From contig NZ_VSFA01000009.1 in the NCBI RefSeq assembly GCF_008119785.1, forward strand, positions 1 through 64,000: a stretch of 64,000 nt of DNA, read 5' to 3'. The notes under the pieces were generated by a model that was given only the letters and a program-made list of their open reading frames with translations, made no database searches and was not told the origin of the DNA. Every line of letters begins with the position of its first letter. Position 1 is the stretch's first letter. The translations under genes were made by a program, and so were the position numbers. Positions 1 through 8,122 of the stretch are shown here, in pieces. Origin of the DNA: Micromonospora sp. MP36 (GTDB lineage Bacteria; Actinomycetota; Actinomycetes; Mycobacteriales; Micromonosporaceae).

Positions 1-199
1 GTTTGGTGTAGCGATCACTCGCCCGGTCACGGGCGCAGCCTCCCGCGTGACTTAACGATCGGTCAACCACGGGCTGCTGTGCAGTTGCCCACGGGCCTAT
101 GTTACCCGCAAGTAGCATCAGCGCTCTGGGGGCTCAGAGTGACACAGGTCACGGAGGGTCGCTACGGCGGGTAGGCTCCCAAATCGGGAGGTGACGTAC
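1..199. other. Intergenic 5' end of window, no gene seen
   Basis: No convincing coding frame is visible. The stretch around 103-118 reads GTTACCCGCAAGTAGC, an imperfect palindrome (10 of 16 positions symmetric) of the kind found as operators in actinobacterial promoters. Which gene it would control is unclear; a leftward gene beyond the window edge is possible. A strong ribosome binding site, GGGAGGTGA, at 186-194 leads into the small reading frame that starts at 200. Confidence 0.3.
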
Positions 200-397
200 A
201 TGTCGGGAGACAGGGCTTCGATGAGCGGGCGCGATCCGGCGGGAGGCCTGCGTACCTCCCGCCGGGCCTGTCGCCGGATGATCCCGGACACCTACCGGTG
301 TGCCTGCGGCCGGGTCCGCGACCGCTGCGTACGGGCCAGCGTCCGCGCACTCTGGTCCGCCGAGCCGATCAGGCGGGTCCGGCCAACGCGTCCCTGA
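200..397 (+). CDS. Small hypothetical basic protein (65 aa)
   Basis: A short reading frame opens with ATG at 200, five bases after an excellent ribosome binding site (GGGAGGTGA, 186-194). The product is about 65 residues, very rich in arginine, with a CACGRVRDRC segment that gives three closely spaced cysteines. I recognise no family. Its last 29 bases overlap the 3' end of the convergent gene at 369-773, and arginine-rich frames arise easily by chance in DNA this rich in G+C, so the frame may not be translated. The ribosome binding site is the main argument for it. A GTG at 191 is an upstream alternative start but lies inside the binding site. Confidence 0.3.
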   Translation: MSGDRASMSGRDPAGGLRTSRRACRRMIPDTYRCACGRVRDRCVRASVRALWSAEPIRRVRPTRP

Positions 398-773
398 TCT
401 TGTCGATCACCGCCGCCTCGCTGCCCGACACCCCCCGGTGCGCCTTTGCCACCTGGTCCGCCGCGGCCAGCACCACCGACCGGTACGCCTCGACGTCCGC
501 CGGGGACTTCGCCCGGAGGATCTCCACCGCCCGACGCAACGCGGGCAGCACCGTCGCCTCGACCTCCAGCGCGGAGTCCCGGGGCAACTGCGGCAGCGGG
601 CCGTTGGTGAGTGCCTCCTTCACCACCCCGCTGGCCTCGCCGAGCGCCCCGGACGCCGCGAAGCTCTCCCGGACCAGGGAGAGCATTCCCGGCTCGGCGT
701 TGGAGACCAGGAATACGGCGCCGAAGGCCCCGGTCTTGAGGGTCAGCCGTTCATCCCCCGTCAACGATTCCAT
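369..773 (-). CDS. Conserved hypothetical protein (134 aa), downstream of a GNAT gene
   Basis: A soluble alpha-helical protein beginning MESLTGDERLTLKTGAFGAV. I recognise the general look of an actinobacterial conserved hypothetical but no named domain. There are no membrane segments, signal peptide or metal motifs. The ATG at 773 was chosen because it starts two bases after the stop of the upstream GNAT gene, which indicates translational coupling and one leftward transcript; the longer frame to 947 would overlap that gene heavily. The hydrophobic spacing in residues 30-130 is compatible with a small helical bundle. Function unknown; co-expression with the acetyltransferase is the only lead. 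Confidence 0.7.
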   Translation of the reverse strand: MESLTGDERLTLKTGAFGAVFLVSNAEPGMLSLVRESFAASGALGEASGVVKEALTNGPLPQLPRDSALEVEATVLPALRRAVEILRAKSPADVEAYRSVVLAAADQVAKAHRGVSGSEAAVIDKIRDALAGPA

Positions 774-775
774 GA

Positions 776-1573
776 TCACGGAGTGTAGACGTACGGAGTG
801 GTCGTGGTGACCGCAACGAGCCCCAGCCGCTCCAGGACCGGGCGGCTGTCCGGCGAGCAGTCCACCTGCACCAGGGTCTTGCCGCGCTGCTCGGCCAGCC
901 GCGCCCGGTTCGCCACCAGCGCCCGGTAGATGCCCTTCTTCCGCCACTCTGGCAGGGTCGAGCCACCCCAGAGCGTGGCGAAGCTGGTGTCGCGCAGATA
1001 GCGCACCCAGCCGGCACTGACCACCACGCCGTCCGCCTCGGCGACGACCACCGTGATCGACTGCGGGTCGGCCGCGATCTCCTTCGCCAACCCGATCACC
1101 AGGTGGCTGCGGTCCTCGTGCCAGACCGCCTCCTCCATCGCGGCGATCCGCTCCAGATCCTCGCGGGCGGTCACCTCACGCAGCCGTACCCCCTCGGGCA
1201 GGACCGGAACGGCGGCGGCCAGGGCCGCGACCGGACCGACCACGACGGTCTCCAGATCCTCCGGGACGAAGCCGGCGGCACTCAGCCGGTCGCCCAGGTC
1301 GGCCGGCTCGTCGTGGCCGTTGAGCTTCCACTCGACCGCCTCGCCCCGGCGGCGGAAGAACTCGACCTGCCGGGCGATGAGCGCGTCCAGCTCCGCGCCG
1401 GCCAGCCCGTCCAGCGTCCGGTAGGTGATGAAGCCGCGGTGGTCCAGGCCCAGGATGCGGACCAGGGGACCATCCCGGTCGACGGTCACGCCGGCCGGCA
1501 GCGGGTTCGGGATCTCCGGGCGGATCTGTGCGTCATAGATATCGCGCAGACCGCGCGCGTCAAGATCAGTCAT
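776..1573 (-). CDS. GNAT-family N-acetyltransferase (265 aa)
   Basis: The C-terminal half (about residues 130-262) has the GNAT fold: a strand with VVVAEADGVVVSAGWVRY, then a segment GGSTLPEWRKKGIYRALVAN that corresponds to motif A (acetyl-CoA pyrophosphate loop, here with RKKGIY in place of R/QxxGxG/A), then a terminal RPVLERLGLVAV motif. The N-terminal 120 residues resemble a degenerate second GNAT half. The expected reaction is transfer of an acetyl group from acetyl-CoA to an amine; the substrate cannot be read from sequence. The gene is first of a two-gene leftward unit with the hypothetical at 369-773, and its start lies close to the divergent DUF202 pair. Confidence 0.85.
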   Translation of the reverse strand: MTDLDARGLRDIYDAQIRPEIPNPLPAGVTVDRDGPLVRILGLDHRGFITYRTLDGLAGAELDALIARQVEFFRRRGEAVEWKLNGHDEPADLGDRLSAAGFVPEDLETVVVGPVAALAAAVPVLPEGVRLREVTAREDLERIAAMEEAVWHEDRSHLVIGLAKEIAADPQSITVVVAEADGVVVSAGWVRYLRDTSFATLWGGSTLPEWRKKGIYRALVANRARLAEQRGKTLVQVDCSPDSRPVLERLGLVAVTTTTPYVYTP

Positions 1574-1614
1574 CTCACCAGGCTACGCACGGGGCAAAGC
1601 GGATAATCGATGAC

Positions 1615-2001
1615 GTGTGGAAGGCGATCCGAAGCTGGTTCGACCCGCGCGAGCTGCGGTCGGTCGGCACCACGCCCGACTACCGCTTCTCCCTGGCCAA
1701 CGAGCGGACCTTCCTGGCCTGGCTACGGACCGGCCTGGCGCTGATCGCCGGCGGGCTGGCCGCCGCGCAGTTCCTGCCCCGGCTGCCGCTGGCCCACCTG
1801 CGCGAGGTGATCGCCGTCGCGCTGCTGCTGCTCGGCGCCGCGGTCGCGGTCCGGGCGGTCGACCACTGGGCGCGTACCGAGCGGGCGATCCGGCTCGGGG
1901 AGGAACTGCCCGCGTCCCGGTTCCCCGCGATCCTCGCCCTCGCCGTCGCCGTCGGCGCGCTGCTGCTCGTCGTCGCGGTCCTGGCCCGGGGGGTCGGGTG
2001 A
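1615..2001 (+). CDS. DUF202 (YidH-type) membrane protein (128 aa)
   Basis: Small integral membrane protein of the DUF202 family. The diagnostic N-terminal segment is present: SLANERTFLAWLRTGLALIA, followed by three hydrophobic helices at roughly residues 30-50, 62-78 and 105-125. The function of the family is unknown. A GTG at 1615 gives the usual family length and puts the VWKAIRSWF leader directly before the DUF202 core; longer upstream starts would run into the divergent GNAT gene. Its stop overlaps the GTG of the next gene, itself DUF202-like, so the two are translationally coupled and may form a heteromeric membrane complex (inference). Confidence 0.85.
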   Translation: MWKAIRSWFDPRELRSVGTTPDYRFSLANERTFLAWLRTGLALIAGGLAAAQFLPRLPLAHLREVIAVALLLLGAAVAVRAVDHWARTERAIRLGEELPASRFPAILALAVAVGALLLVVAVLARGVG

Positions 2002-2297
2002 CCGGCGACCCGGGGCTCCAACCGGAACGGACCCGGCTGGCCTGGCGGCGTACGCTGCTGTCCCTCACCGGGGTCACCCTGCTGCTGGTCCGGCTCGCGC
2101 TCACCGGCGGCCGCCCGGGCGCGCTGCTGGCCGGGCTCGCGGTGCTGTCGTGGCTGGCCGCGCTCGCCGCGACCTGGCACCGCGCCACCGGCACCGGCCC
2201 GTCGCGGGGCCAGCGCTGGTCGTTCCCGCTCGCCGCGCTGACCGCCGCGGGTCTCGCCCTGCTCGGCGTCGTGGCGGTGGTGGCCGGGCTGCGCTGA
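1998..2297 (+). CDS. Second, shorter DUF202-like membrane protein (99 aa)
   Basis: This protein starts at a GTG that overlaps the stop of the preceding DUF202 gene (GTGA, 1998-2001). It carries a compact version of the same motif, LQPERTRLAWRRTLLSLTGV, followed by three hydrophobic helices (about residues 18-35, 40-60 and 76-98). The ERTxLAWxRT signature shared with the upstream gene shows the two are paralogous halves. Such DUF202 tandems are common in actinobacteria. The function is unknown; the context gives only coupling to its partner. Confidence 0.8.
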   Translation: MTGDPGLQPERTRLAWRRTLLSLTGVTLLLVRLALTGGRPGALLAGLAVLSWLAALAATWHRATGTGPSRGQRWSFPLAALTAAGLALLGVVAVVAGLR

Positions 2298-2325
2298 ACC
2301 GCGACGGTGGGCCATGATGTGCGGC

Positions 2326-2733
2326 ATGGTTCGCCTGTACGGGCTTCTGTTCATGGCGCAGATCGTGCTCGCCATCTTCGCGCTGATCAGCTGTCTCTCC
2401 GCCGAGGAGGGTGAGATCCGGGTGCTACCCCGGATCGCCTGGGTGCTGATCATCCTGTTCTTCCCGCTGATCGGCTCGGTCGCCTGGTTCGCCGCCGGCC
2501 GGGAGCACACCGCCCGCCGGCCCCGCACCGCCTGGCCGATGGGCAACGGGTTCTCCGAACAGGACCGCCGCCGGCCGGTGGCACCGGACGACGACCCGGC
2601 CTTCCTGTCCTCCCTGGCCGAGCGGTCCCGCCGTGACGACCAGGAGCTGCTCCGACGCTGGGAGGAGGACCTGCGCCGGCGCGAGGAGGAGCTGCGCCGC
2701 CGGGAGAACGACAAGGACCGGCCGGAGGTCTGA
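2326..2733 (+). CDS. PLDc_N-type two-helix membrane protein with charged tail (135 aa)
   Basis: Starting at ATG 2326 (MVRLYG), the protein has two transmembrane helices at about residues 4-22 and 36-57 with the pattern IAWVLIILFFPLIGSVAWF, which matches the phospholipase D nuclease N-terminal (PLDc_N) domain that often stands alone in actinobacteria. No catalytic HKD motif follows, so this is not a phospholipase. The remaining residues form a highly charged, probably coiled helix (repeats of RRREEEL). ATG codons at 2314 and 2317 are possible alternatives. Likely a small membrane accessory protein; function unknown. Confidence 0.8.
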   Translation: MVRLYGLLFMAQIVLAIFALISCLSAEEGEIRVLPRIAWVLIILFFPLIGSVAWFAAGREHTARRPRTAWPMGNGFSEQDRRRPVAPDDDPAFLSSLAERSRRDDQELLRRWEEDLRRREEELRRRENDKDRPEV

Positions 2734-2771
2734 ACACGGCGACCGAGCGCCGGCCGGGCAGAATCGACGGC

Positions 2772-5700
2772 GTGCGGATCAGCCTGCTCGGCCCTTTGGA
2801 GCTGCGCGCCGACTCCGGTGCGCCGTTGCCGCTCGGCGGCGCCCGGCTGCGCCGGCTGCTGATCCTGCTCGCCTTGGAGCCCGGCCGGACGGTCACCGTC
2901 GGTCGGCTCGCCGAAGCGGTCTGGCCGCATGCCCCGCCGACCGCCAACGCGCTCCAGGCCCTCGTCTCCCGGCTGCGCCGCAGTGCCCCCGGGCTGCCGG
3001 TCGAGGCGCGACCCGGCGGCTACCGGCTGGCCCTGACGCGTGACGAGGTGGACCTGCACCGGTTTGAGGACGCGGTACGCGCCGGCTGCGCGATCCTGGC
3101 GGAGGATCCCGCCGACGGGTGCCGGCGGCTGACCGAGGCGTTGGCGCTGTGGCGCGGGCCAGCCCTGGCCGACGTCGCGGACGCCGACTTCGCGCGCGCG
3201 CCGGTGGCCCGCCTCACCGAGCTGCGGCTCGCCGCCACCGAGGACCTGCTCGAGGCGTGGCTGGCCGGGGAGCCGCCGGACGCGCTGCTGCCGCAGCTGC
3301 GCGAGATGGCCGCCGCCCACCCGCTGCGGGAACGGCCGACCGCGCTGCTGATCCGGGCGTTGCACCGAGCCGGCCGCTCGGCCGAAGCCCTGGCCGAGTA
3401 CGAGCGGCTACGCACCACGCTGGCCGACACCCTCGGCACCGACCCGGGACCCGAGCTGGCCGCCCTGCACCTGGAGATCCTGCGCGGCGGGCGGGAGCCG
3501 GCGCACCCGGCTACCGGCGCTCCGCCGGTAGCCGCCGCCGTGCGGGTGGCCCCCACCCGCCGGCCTGCCCGGCCCCACGGTGGTCTCCCGGCCGACCCGA
3601 CGGAGGCGCTGGAGGCGAACGGTGCAGCAGCAGCCTCGCGTGTGGTCAGCACCGGCCCGGCCGCGAGCGACCACCGCGCCGCGACCAGCGGGTCCGGCCG
3701 GCTCCCCGCGCCGGCGCGGGGCAACCTGCCCAACACGCTGACCAGCTTCGTCGGCCGGGAGGAGGCCGTCGAGCGGGTCGCCGCGCTGCTCGACCGGCAC
3801 CGACTGGCCACGCTCACCGGCCCTGGCGGGGCAGGCAAGACCCGGCTGGCCGTCGAGTCGGGCCGGGCGGTGGCGGACCGCTTTCCGGACGGGGTCTGGC
3901 TGGTGGAGCTCGCCCCGGTCACCGACCCGGCCGAGGTGCCGCAGGCCCTGCTCGCCGCGCTCGGCCTGCGCGAACAGGCGCTGCTGGCCCGCGTCGGCCG
4001 GGGTGCCCCCGAACCGGTCGAGCCGGTCGACCGGCTGATCGACGCGCTCGCCAGCCGCTCCGCCCTGCTGCTGCTGGACAACTGCGAGCACCTGCTCGAC
4101 GCAGCGGCGGGCCTCGCCGAGCGGCTGCTCACCGCCGGCCCCTGGCTGCGGGTGCTGGCCACCAGCCGGGAGCCGCTGGGCGTCACCGGGGAGGCGTTGC
4201 GACCGGTGGAGTCCCTGGCCCTGCCGCCGGCCGACGCGGACCCGACGACCGCGCTGACGTATCCGGCGGTGCGGCTCTTCGCCGACCGGGCCGGCGCGGT
4301 CCGCCCGGGCTTCGCCGTGGATGACACCACGGTCGGCCCGGTGGTGCGGATCTGCCGCGCGCTGGACGGCATGCCGCTCGCCATCGAGCTGGCCGCGGCC
4401 CGGCTGCGCGCGATGACCGCCGCGCAGGTGGACACCCGGCTCGACGACCGGTTCCGGCTGCTGACCTGGGGCAGCCGGACCGCGCTGCCCCGGCACCAGA
4501 CGCTGCGGGCGGTGGTGGACTGGAGCTGGGACCTGCTGGACGACGGGGAGCGGACACTGTGGCGGCGGCTGGCCGTCTTCGCCGGTGGGGCAACCGCGGA
4601 CGCGGTCGAGCGGGTCTGCGCTGACTCGCCACCACTCCCGCTCGCCACCACTCCCGCTCGCCGCAGCTGCCGCCGGGCAACCGCCCGGAGCCGTCGCGGA
4701 CGTGCTCGACCGGCTCTCCGCGCTCGTGGAGAAGTCGCTCGTGGTCGCGGGCGGCGACGCCGAGCCGCGCTACCAAATGCTGGAGACCATCCGGGAGTAC
4801 GGCCTGCAGCGGCTGGCCGAGGCGGGCGAGGCGGACCGGATCCGGCGGGCGCACGCCACCGAATACCTGGCCCTCGCTGAGACGGCCGAGCCACGGCTGC
4901 GCAGCCGGGAGCAACTCGACTGGCTGCGCCGGCTCACCGCCGACCACGACAACCTGCACGCCGGGCTGCGGCATGCCATCGCCGCCGGGGACGCCCCGGT
5001 CGCGGTCCGGTACGCCGCCGCGCTCGGCTGGTCCTGGTGGCTGAGCGGCCAGCGCGCGGAGGGCGCGGAGCTGGCCGCTCAGGTGCTCGCGCTGCCCTGG
5101 GTGGACGAGCAGGCCGACCCCGACCGGCTCGCCGTGACCCTCACCATGGCTGCGCTCAACCTGGTCTCCACCCACAAGGACACCGCCACCGGCATGGGTT
5201 GGCTGGAGCGCGCGGCAAAGCTGGCCGTCGGGCACGAGGCCAGGCATCCGGTGCTGCGGCTGGTCGGACTGGTCGTCGCGGCGTTCCGCAACGGATTGCC
5301 GCCGCAGGCACCGGAGATGCTCGTCGCGCTCTTCAAGGACCCGGACCCGTGGGTGGCCGGCACCGCCCGGCTGTTTCAGGCGCACGCGTACCTGAACGCG
5401 GGACTGTCCGACGAGACGGCCGAGGCGGACCTGCTCGCCGGGCTGGAGCATTACCGCACGGTCGGGGACCGCTGGGGCATGTCGTTCGGGCTGACCTCGC
5501 TGGCCGACCTGTTGGACCGACGGGGTGAGGCGGCCCGGGCCACCCCGTTCCACGAGGAGGCCCTCGCGTACTTCGAGGAGCTGGGGCTCGAGGAGGACGT
5601 GCCGGAGATGCGGCTGCGCCTGGCGCAGAACCTGTGGCGGCGCGGTGACCACGATCGGGCCCTGGCGGTGCTGGCCCGGGCCGAACGGGAGGCGGAACTG

Positions 5701-6205
5701 AGCCGCTCCCACGAGACCCGCGCGGCGGTGGTGCACGGGCGGGCCGAGATCCTGCGGGCCCAGGGCGACTGGGCCGGGGCGCGGGCGTGTCTCGCGGAGA
5801 GCATCGGGCTGCTCGGCGACCGTACCGCAGTGGCGGGCGCTGCACGCCAACAACCTGGCCGCCCTCGACGCGGTCGAGGGCGACCTGGTGAGCGCCCGGG
5901 CCCACCACGACCGGGCACTCGAACTGGCCCTCGGCTCGCAGGACGCCCCGGTGGTGGCGGCAGTGCTGGTCGGCTTCGCCGACCTGGCGGTACGGCTGGG
6001 CCGCCCGGCCGCCGCAGCCCGACTGCTCGGCGCGGCGAGCGGCGTCCGGGGCGGCCCGGATCGCGCGAACCTCGACCATCCCCGGGTGGAGGCCGCCGCC
6101 CGCGCCGCGCTCGGCGAGGCTGGTTTCGCCGAGGCGTACGCGGGCGGGCTGGGTTACCGGTTGGAGACCGCTGGTGAGGTGGTCCGGGTCACGCTCGACG
6201 CCTGA
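2772..6205 (+). pseudogene. AfsR/SARP-type regulator with NB-ARC ATPase, two frameshifts
   Basis: Beginning at GTG 2772, the frame encodes a SARP DNA-binding domain (MRISLLGPLELRADSGAPLP on), a bacterial transcriptional activator domain to about residue 240, then an NB-ARC ATPase with Walker A GPGGAGKT and Walker B LLLLDNCEH. The frame breaks at 4628-4659, where a 16-bp unit is duplicated; removing one copy joins it exactly to the downstream frame (ADVLDRLSALVEKSLVV, then TPR-like helices). A second net +1 shift near 5827 separates that from the last 110 residues (WRALHANNLAALDAVEG on). Intact, it would be a roughly 1,140-residue activator, normal for the family. Two lesions suggest a true pseudogene, although sequencing error cannot be excluded. 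It is convergent with the DrrAB-like genes and may once have controlled them. Confidence 0.85.
4628..4659. repeat. 16-bp tandem duplication causing a frameshift
   Basis: The unit GCCACCACTCCCGCTC occurs at 4628-4643 and again at 4644-4659, followed by a further GCC. Sixteen is not a multiple of three, so the second copy shifts the regulator out of frame by one base. Deleting one copy restores a continuous reading frame across the junction between the NB-ARC domain and the TPR-like region. This looks like a recent slippage or short unequal duplication. Confidence 0.9.
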
Positions 6206-6998
6206 GCGCCCGGACCGCGAGCGGGGCGAACACGGCGAGCAGGACGGCCGCCCAGATCAGCGAGCGAGCCACCGGGCCGGCCACCGGGCCGGAGACCAGC
6301 AGGCCGCGCAGCGCGTCGGCCAGGATGGTGGCCGGGTTGATCTCGACCCACCGCTGCAGCCAGGACGGCATCTTGTCGGTCGGTACGAACGCGTTGCTGG
6401 TGAAGGTGAGCGGGAAGATCACCATGAAGCCGAAGATCTGCACCTTGTCAGGCTCGCTGACCAGCACCCCGACCAGCACCGAGATCCACGAGGCGGCCAG
6501 GGAGAAGACCAGCAGCAGGGCGAAGGCGGCCAGCAGCCCGGCGAACCCGGTGCCCACCCGGAACCCGAGGAGCATCCCGACGCCGAGCAGCAGCGCCACC
6601 GACCACGCCTGCTTGACGGTGTCGGCGACGATCCGACCGGCCAGCGGTGCCCAGCGGGCGACCGGCAGCGACTGGAGCCGGTCGAACACCCCCTTGGTCA
6701 GGTCGTTGTTCAGCCCGAAGCCGGTGGTCATGGTGGCGAAGAAGGCGTTCTGCACGATGATCCCGGGCAGCGCGAACGTCAGGTAGTCGCCCGGGGAGCC
6801 GGCGATCGCCGTGCCGAAGACGTACGTGAAGAGCAGCACGAACATCACCGGTTGGATGCTCAGGTCGAGCAGTTCCATCGGGTTGTGCTTGATCTGTACC
6901 AGGCTCCGCCAGGCCAGGGTGAAGGTGTGCCGCAGCCCGGCGGCGAGGCTCGGCCGGCGGGCTGGGGCGAGCGGAGCGGCGAGGGTTGCGCTGCTCAT
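6189..6998 (-). CDS. ABC-2 type permease, DrrB-like (269 aa)
   Basis: Membrane component of a daunorubicin-resistance-type exporter. It shows the ABC-2 arrangement of an N-terminal cytoplasmic segment, the LAWRSLVQIKHNPMELLDL amphipathic stretch, then about six transmembrane helices, with the typical NDLTKGVFDRLQSLPVARWA loop and FVPTDKMPSWLQRWVEINPA near the end. Its ATG overlaps the stop of the ATPase gene (ATGA at 6995-6998), so the two are translationally coupled. The 3' end overlaps the 3' end of the convergent regulator pseudogene by 17 bp. The exported substrate is unknown; relatives export antibiotics or lipids. Confidence 0.9.
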   Translation of the reverse strand: MSSATLAAPLAPARRPSLAAGLRHTFTLAWRSLVQIKHNPMELLDLSIQPVMFVLLFTYVFGTAIAGSPGDYLTFALPGIIVQNAFFATMTTGFGLNNDLTKGVFDRLQSLPVARWAPLAGRIVADTVKQAWSVALLLGVGMLLGFRVGTGFAGLLAAFALLLVFSLAASWISVLVGVLVSEPDKVQIFGFMVIFPLTFTSNAFVPTDKMPSWLQRWVEINPATILADALRGLLVSGPVAGPVARSLIWAAVLLAVFAPLAVRALRRRA

Positions 6999-7969
6999 AC
7001 GAGGATCCTTTCCAGGTCAGCGTCGGTTGGGGCGTCCTGCTCGGCCCGGTGACCGGTCAGGGAGAGGAAGACCTCGTCCAGGCTGGCGCTGCGCAGGGCC
7101 AGCTCGGCGACGGCGATCTCGGCGGCGTCGAGCCGGCGGACCACGGCCGGCAGCACGGCCGGGTCGTTCACCGGCACCGCTACGGTGGACTGGGCGACCT
7201 CGGGAGCGGCCCCGGTCACCTCGCCGGTGATGGCCAGCACGGTGGGCAGGTCGGCGGGGTCGATCGGCCGCACGGCGAGCACCTGGCCACCGGTGCGGGC
7301 CTTCAGCTCCTCCGGCGTGCCCTGGGCGATGACCCGGCCGTGGTCGACCACGGCGATCTCGCCGGCGAGCTGGTCCGCCTCCTCCAGGTATTGGGTGGTG
7401 AGCAGCACCGTCACCCCGTCGGCGACCAGGTTGCGGACGATGTCCCACAGCTCGTTGCGGCTGCGCGGGTCGAGCCCGGTGGTCGGCTCGTCGAGGAAGA
7501 GCACCTGCGGCCGGCCGACCAGGCTGGCGGCCAGGTCGAGGCGGCGGCGCATGCCGCCGGAGTAGGTCTTGGCCGCCCGCTCGGCGGCGTCGGTGAGCTG
7601 GAAATCGGCGAGCAGCTGCCGGGCGCGGGACCGGGCGTCGCCCCGGGACATCCCGAGCAGCCGGCCGATGAGCAGCAGGTTCTCGGTGCCGGTCAGGTTC
7701 TCGTCGACCGAGGCGTACTGGCCGGTGAGGCCGATCAGTTGGCGCACCCGGTGGGCGTCGCGGCGGACGTCGTACCCGCCGACGGTGGCGTGTCCCTCGT
7801 CGGCGGCGAGCAGGGTGGCCAGCACCCGGACGGCGGTGGTCTTGCCCGCCCCGTTCGGCCCGAGCAGCCCGAAGACCGTCCCGGTCGGGACGGCCAGGTC
7901 CACCCCGGCCAGGGCGGTGGTCGCGCCGAAGCGGCGGACCAGGCCCTCCGCGCGGATCGCGTACGTCAT
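6995..7969 (-). CDS. ABC transporter ATP-binding protein, DrrA-like (324 aa)
   Basis: Cytoplasmic ATPase partner of the adjacent DrrB-like permease. Walker A is GPNGAGKTT, the signature is YSGGMRRRLDLAASL, Walker B is VLFLDEPTTGLD, and the H-loop lies near LLTTQYLEEADQL. The roughly 90 residues after the nucleotide-binding domain are the DrrA-type C-terminal regulatory region. ATG 7969 has AGGAG six bases upstream; a TTG at 7975 is an alternative start. The upstream region has direct repeats at 11-bp spacing that resemble SARP boxes, fitting the broken SARP-type regulator that converges on this pair. Confidence 0.9.
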   Translation of the reverse strand: MTYAIRAEGLVRRFGATTALAGVDLAVPTGTVFGLLGPNGAGKTTAVRVLATLLAADEGHATVGGYDVRRDAHRVRQLIGLTGQYASVDENLTGTENLLLIGRLLGMSRGDARSRARQLLADFQLTDAAERAAKTYSGGMRRRLDLAASLVGRPQVLFLDEPTTGLDPRSRNELWDIVRNLVADGVTVLLTTQYLEEADQLAGEIAVVDHGRVIAQGTPEELKARTGGQVLAVRPIDPADLPTVLAITGEVTGAAPEVAQSTVAVPVNDPAVLPAVVRRLDAAEIAVAELALRSASLDEVFLSLTGHRAEQDAPTDADLERILV

Positions 7970-8014
7970 CGACAACTCCTGTCGTTCTCGCTGGTCACCC
8001 CACCTTGAGCGACG

Positions 8015-8053
8015 GCGCTGACGTTACGGCGACAACCGCTGACAAACCGCTGA
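8015..8053 (-). promoter_or_regulatory. SARP-like direct repeats upstream of drrA-like gene
   Basis: On the minus strand TCAGCGGTT occurs twice exactly 11 bp apart (8053-8045 and 8042-8034), and TCAGCGC recurs 21 bp further on (8021-8015). A possible -10 element, TAACGT, begins nine bases after the second TCAGCGG heptamer. Heptameric direct repeats spaced by 11 or about 22 bp, close to the -10, are the known binding layout of SARP activators. Assignment is inference from spacing and from the SARP-type pseudogene next door. Confidence 0.4.
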
Positions 8054-8122
8054 TTTACCTGCGGGCAGAAACGACGCGACCGCCGCGCCGGTCACCCGGC
8101 GACGGCGGTCGCAGTCCGGCCG

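Noticed and set aside
3020..4894. A 624-residue open frame on the minus strand opposite the regulator
   Set aside because: It is an Arg/Ser/Ala-rich shadow of the plus-strand gene, which shows clear SARP and NB-ARC motifs; long antisense frames are expected at this G+C.
7970..7975. TTG start at 7975 for the DrrA-like ATPase
   Set aside because: ATG 7969 has a better-placed AGGAG and matches the usual N-terminus.
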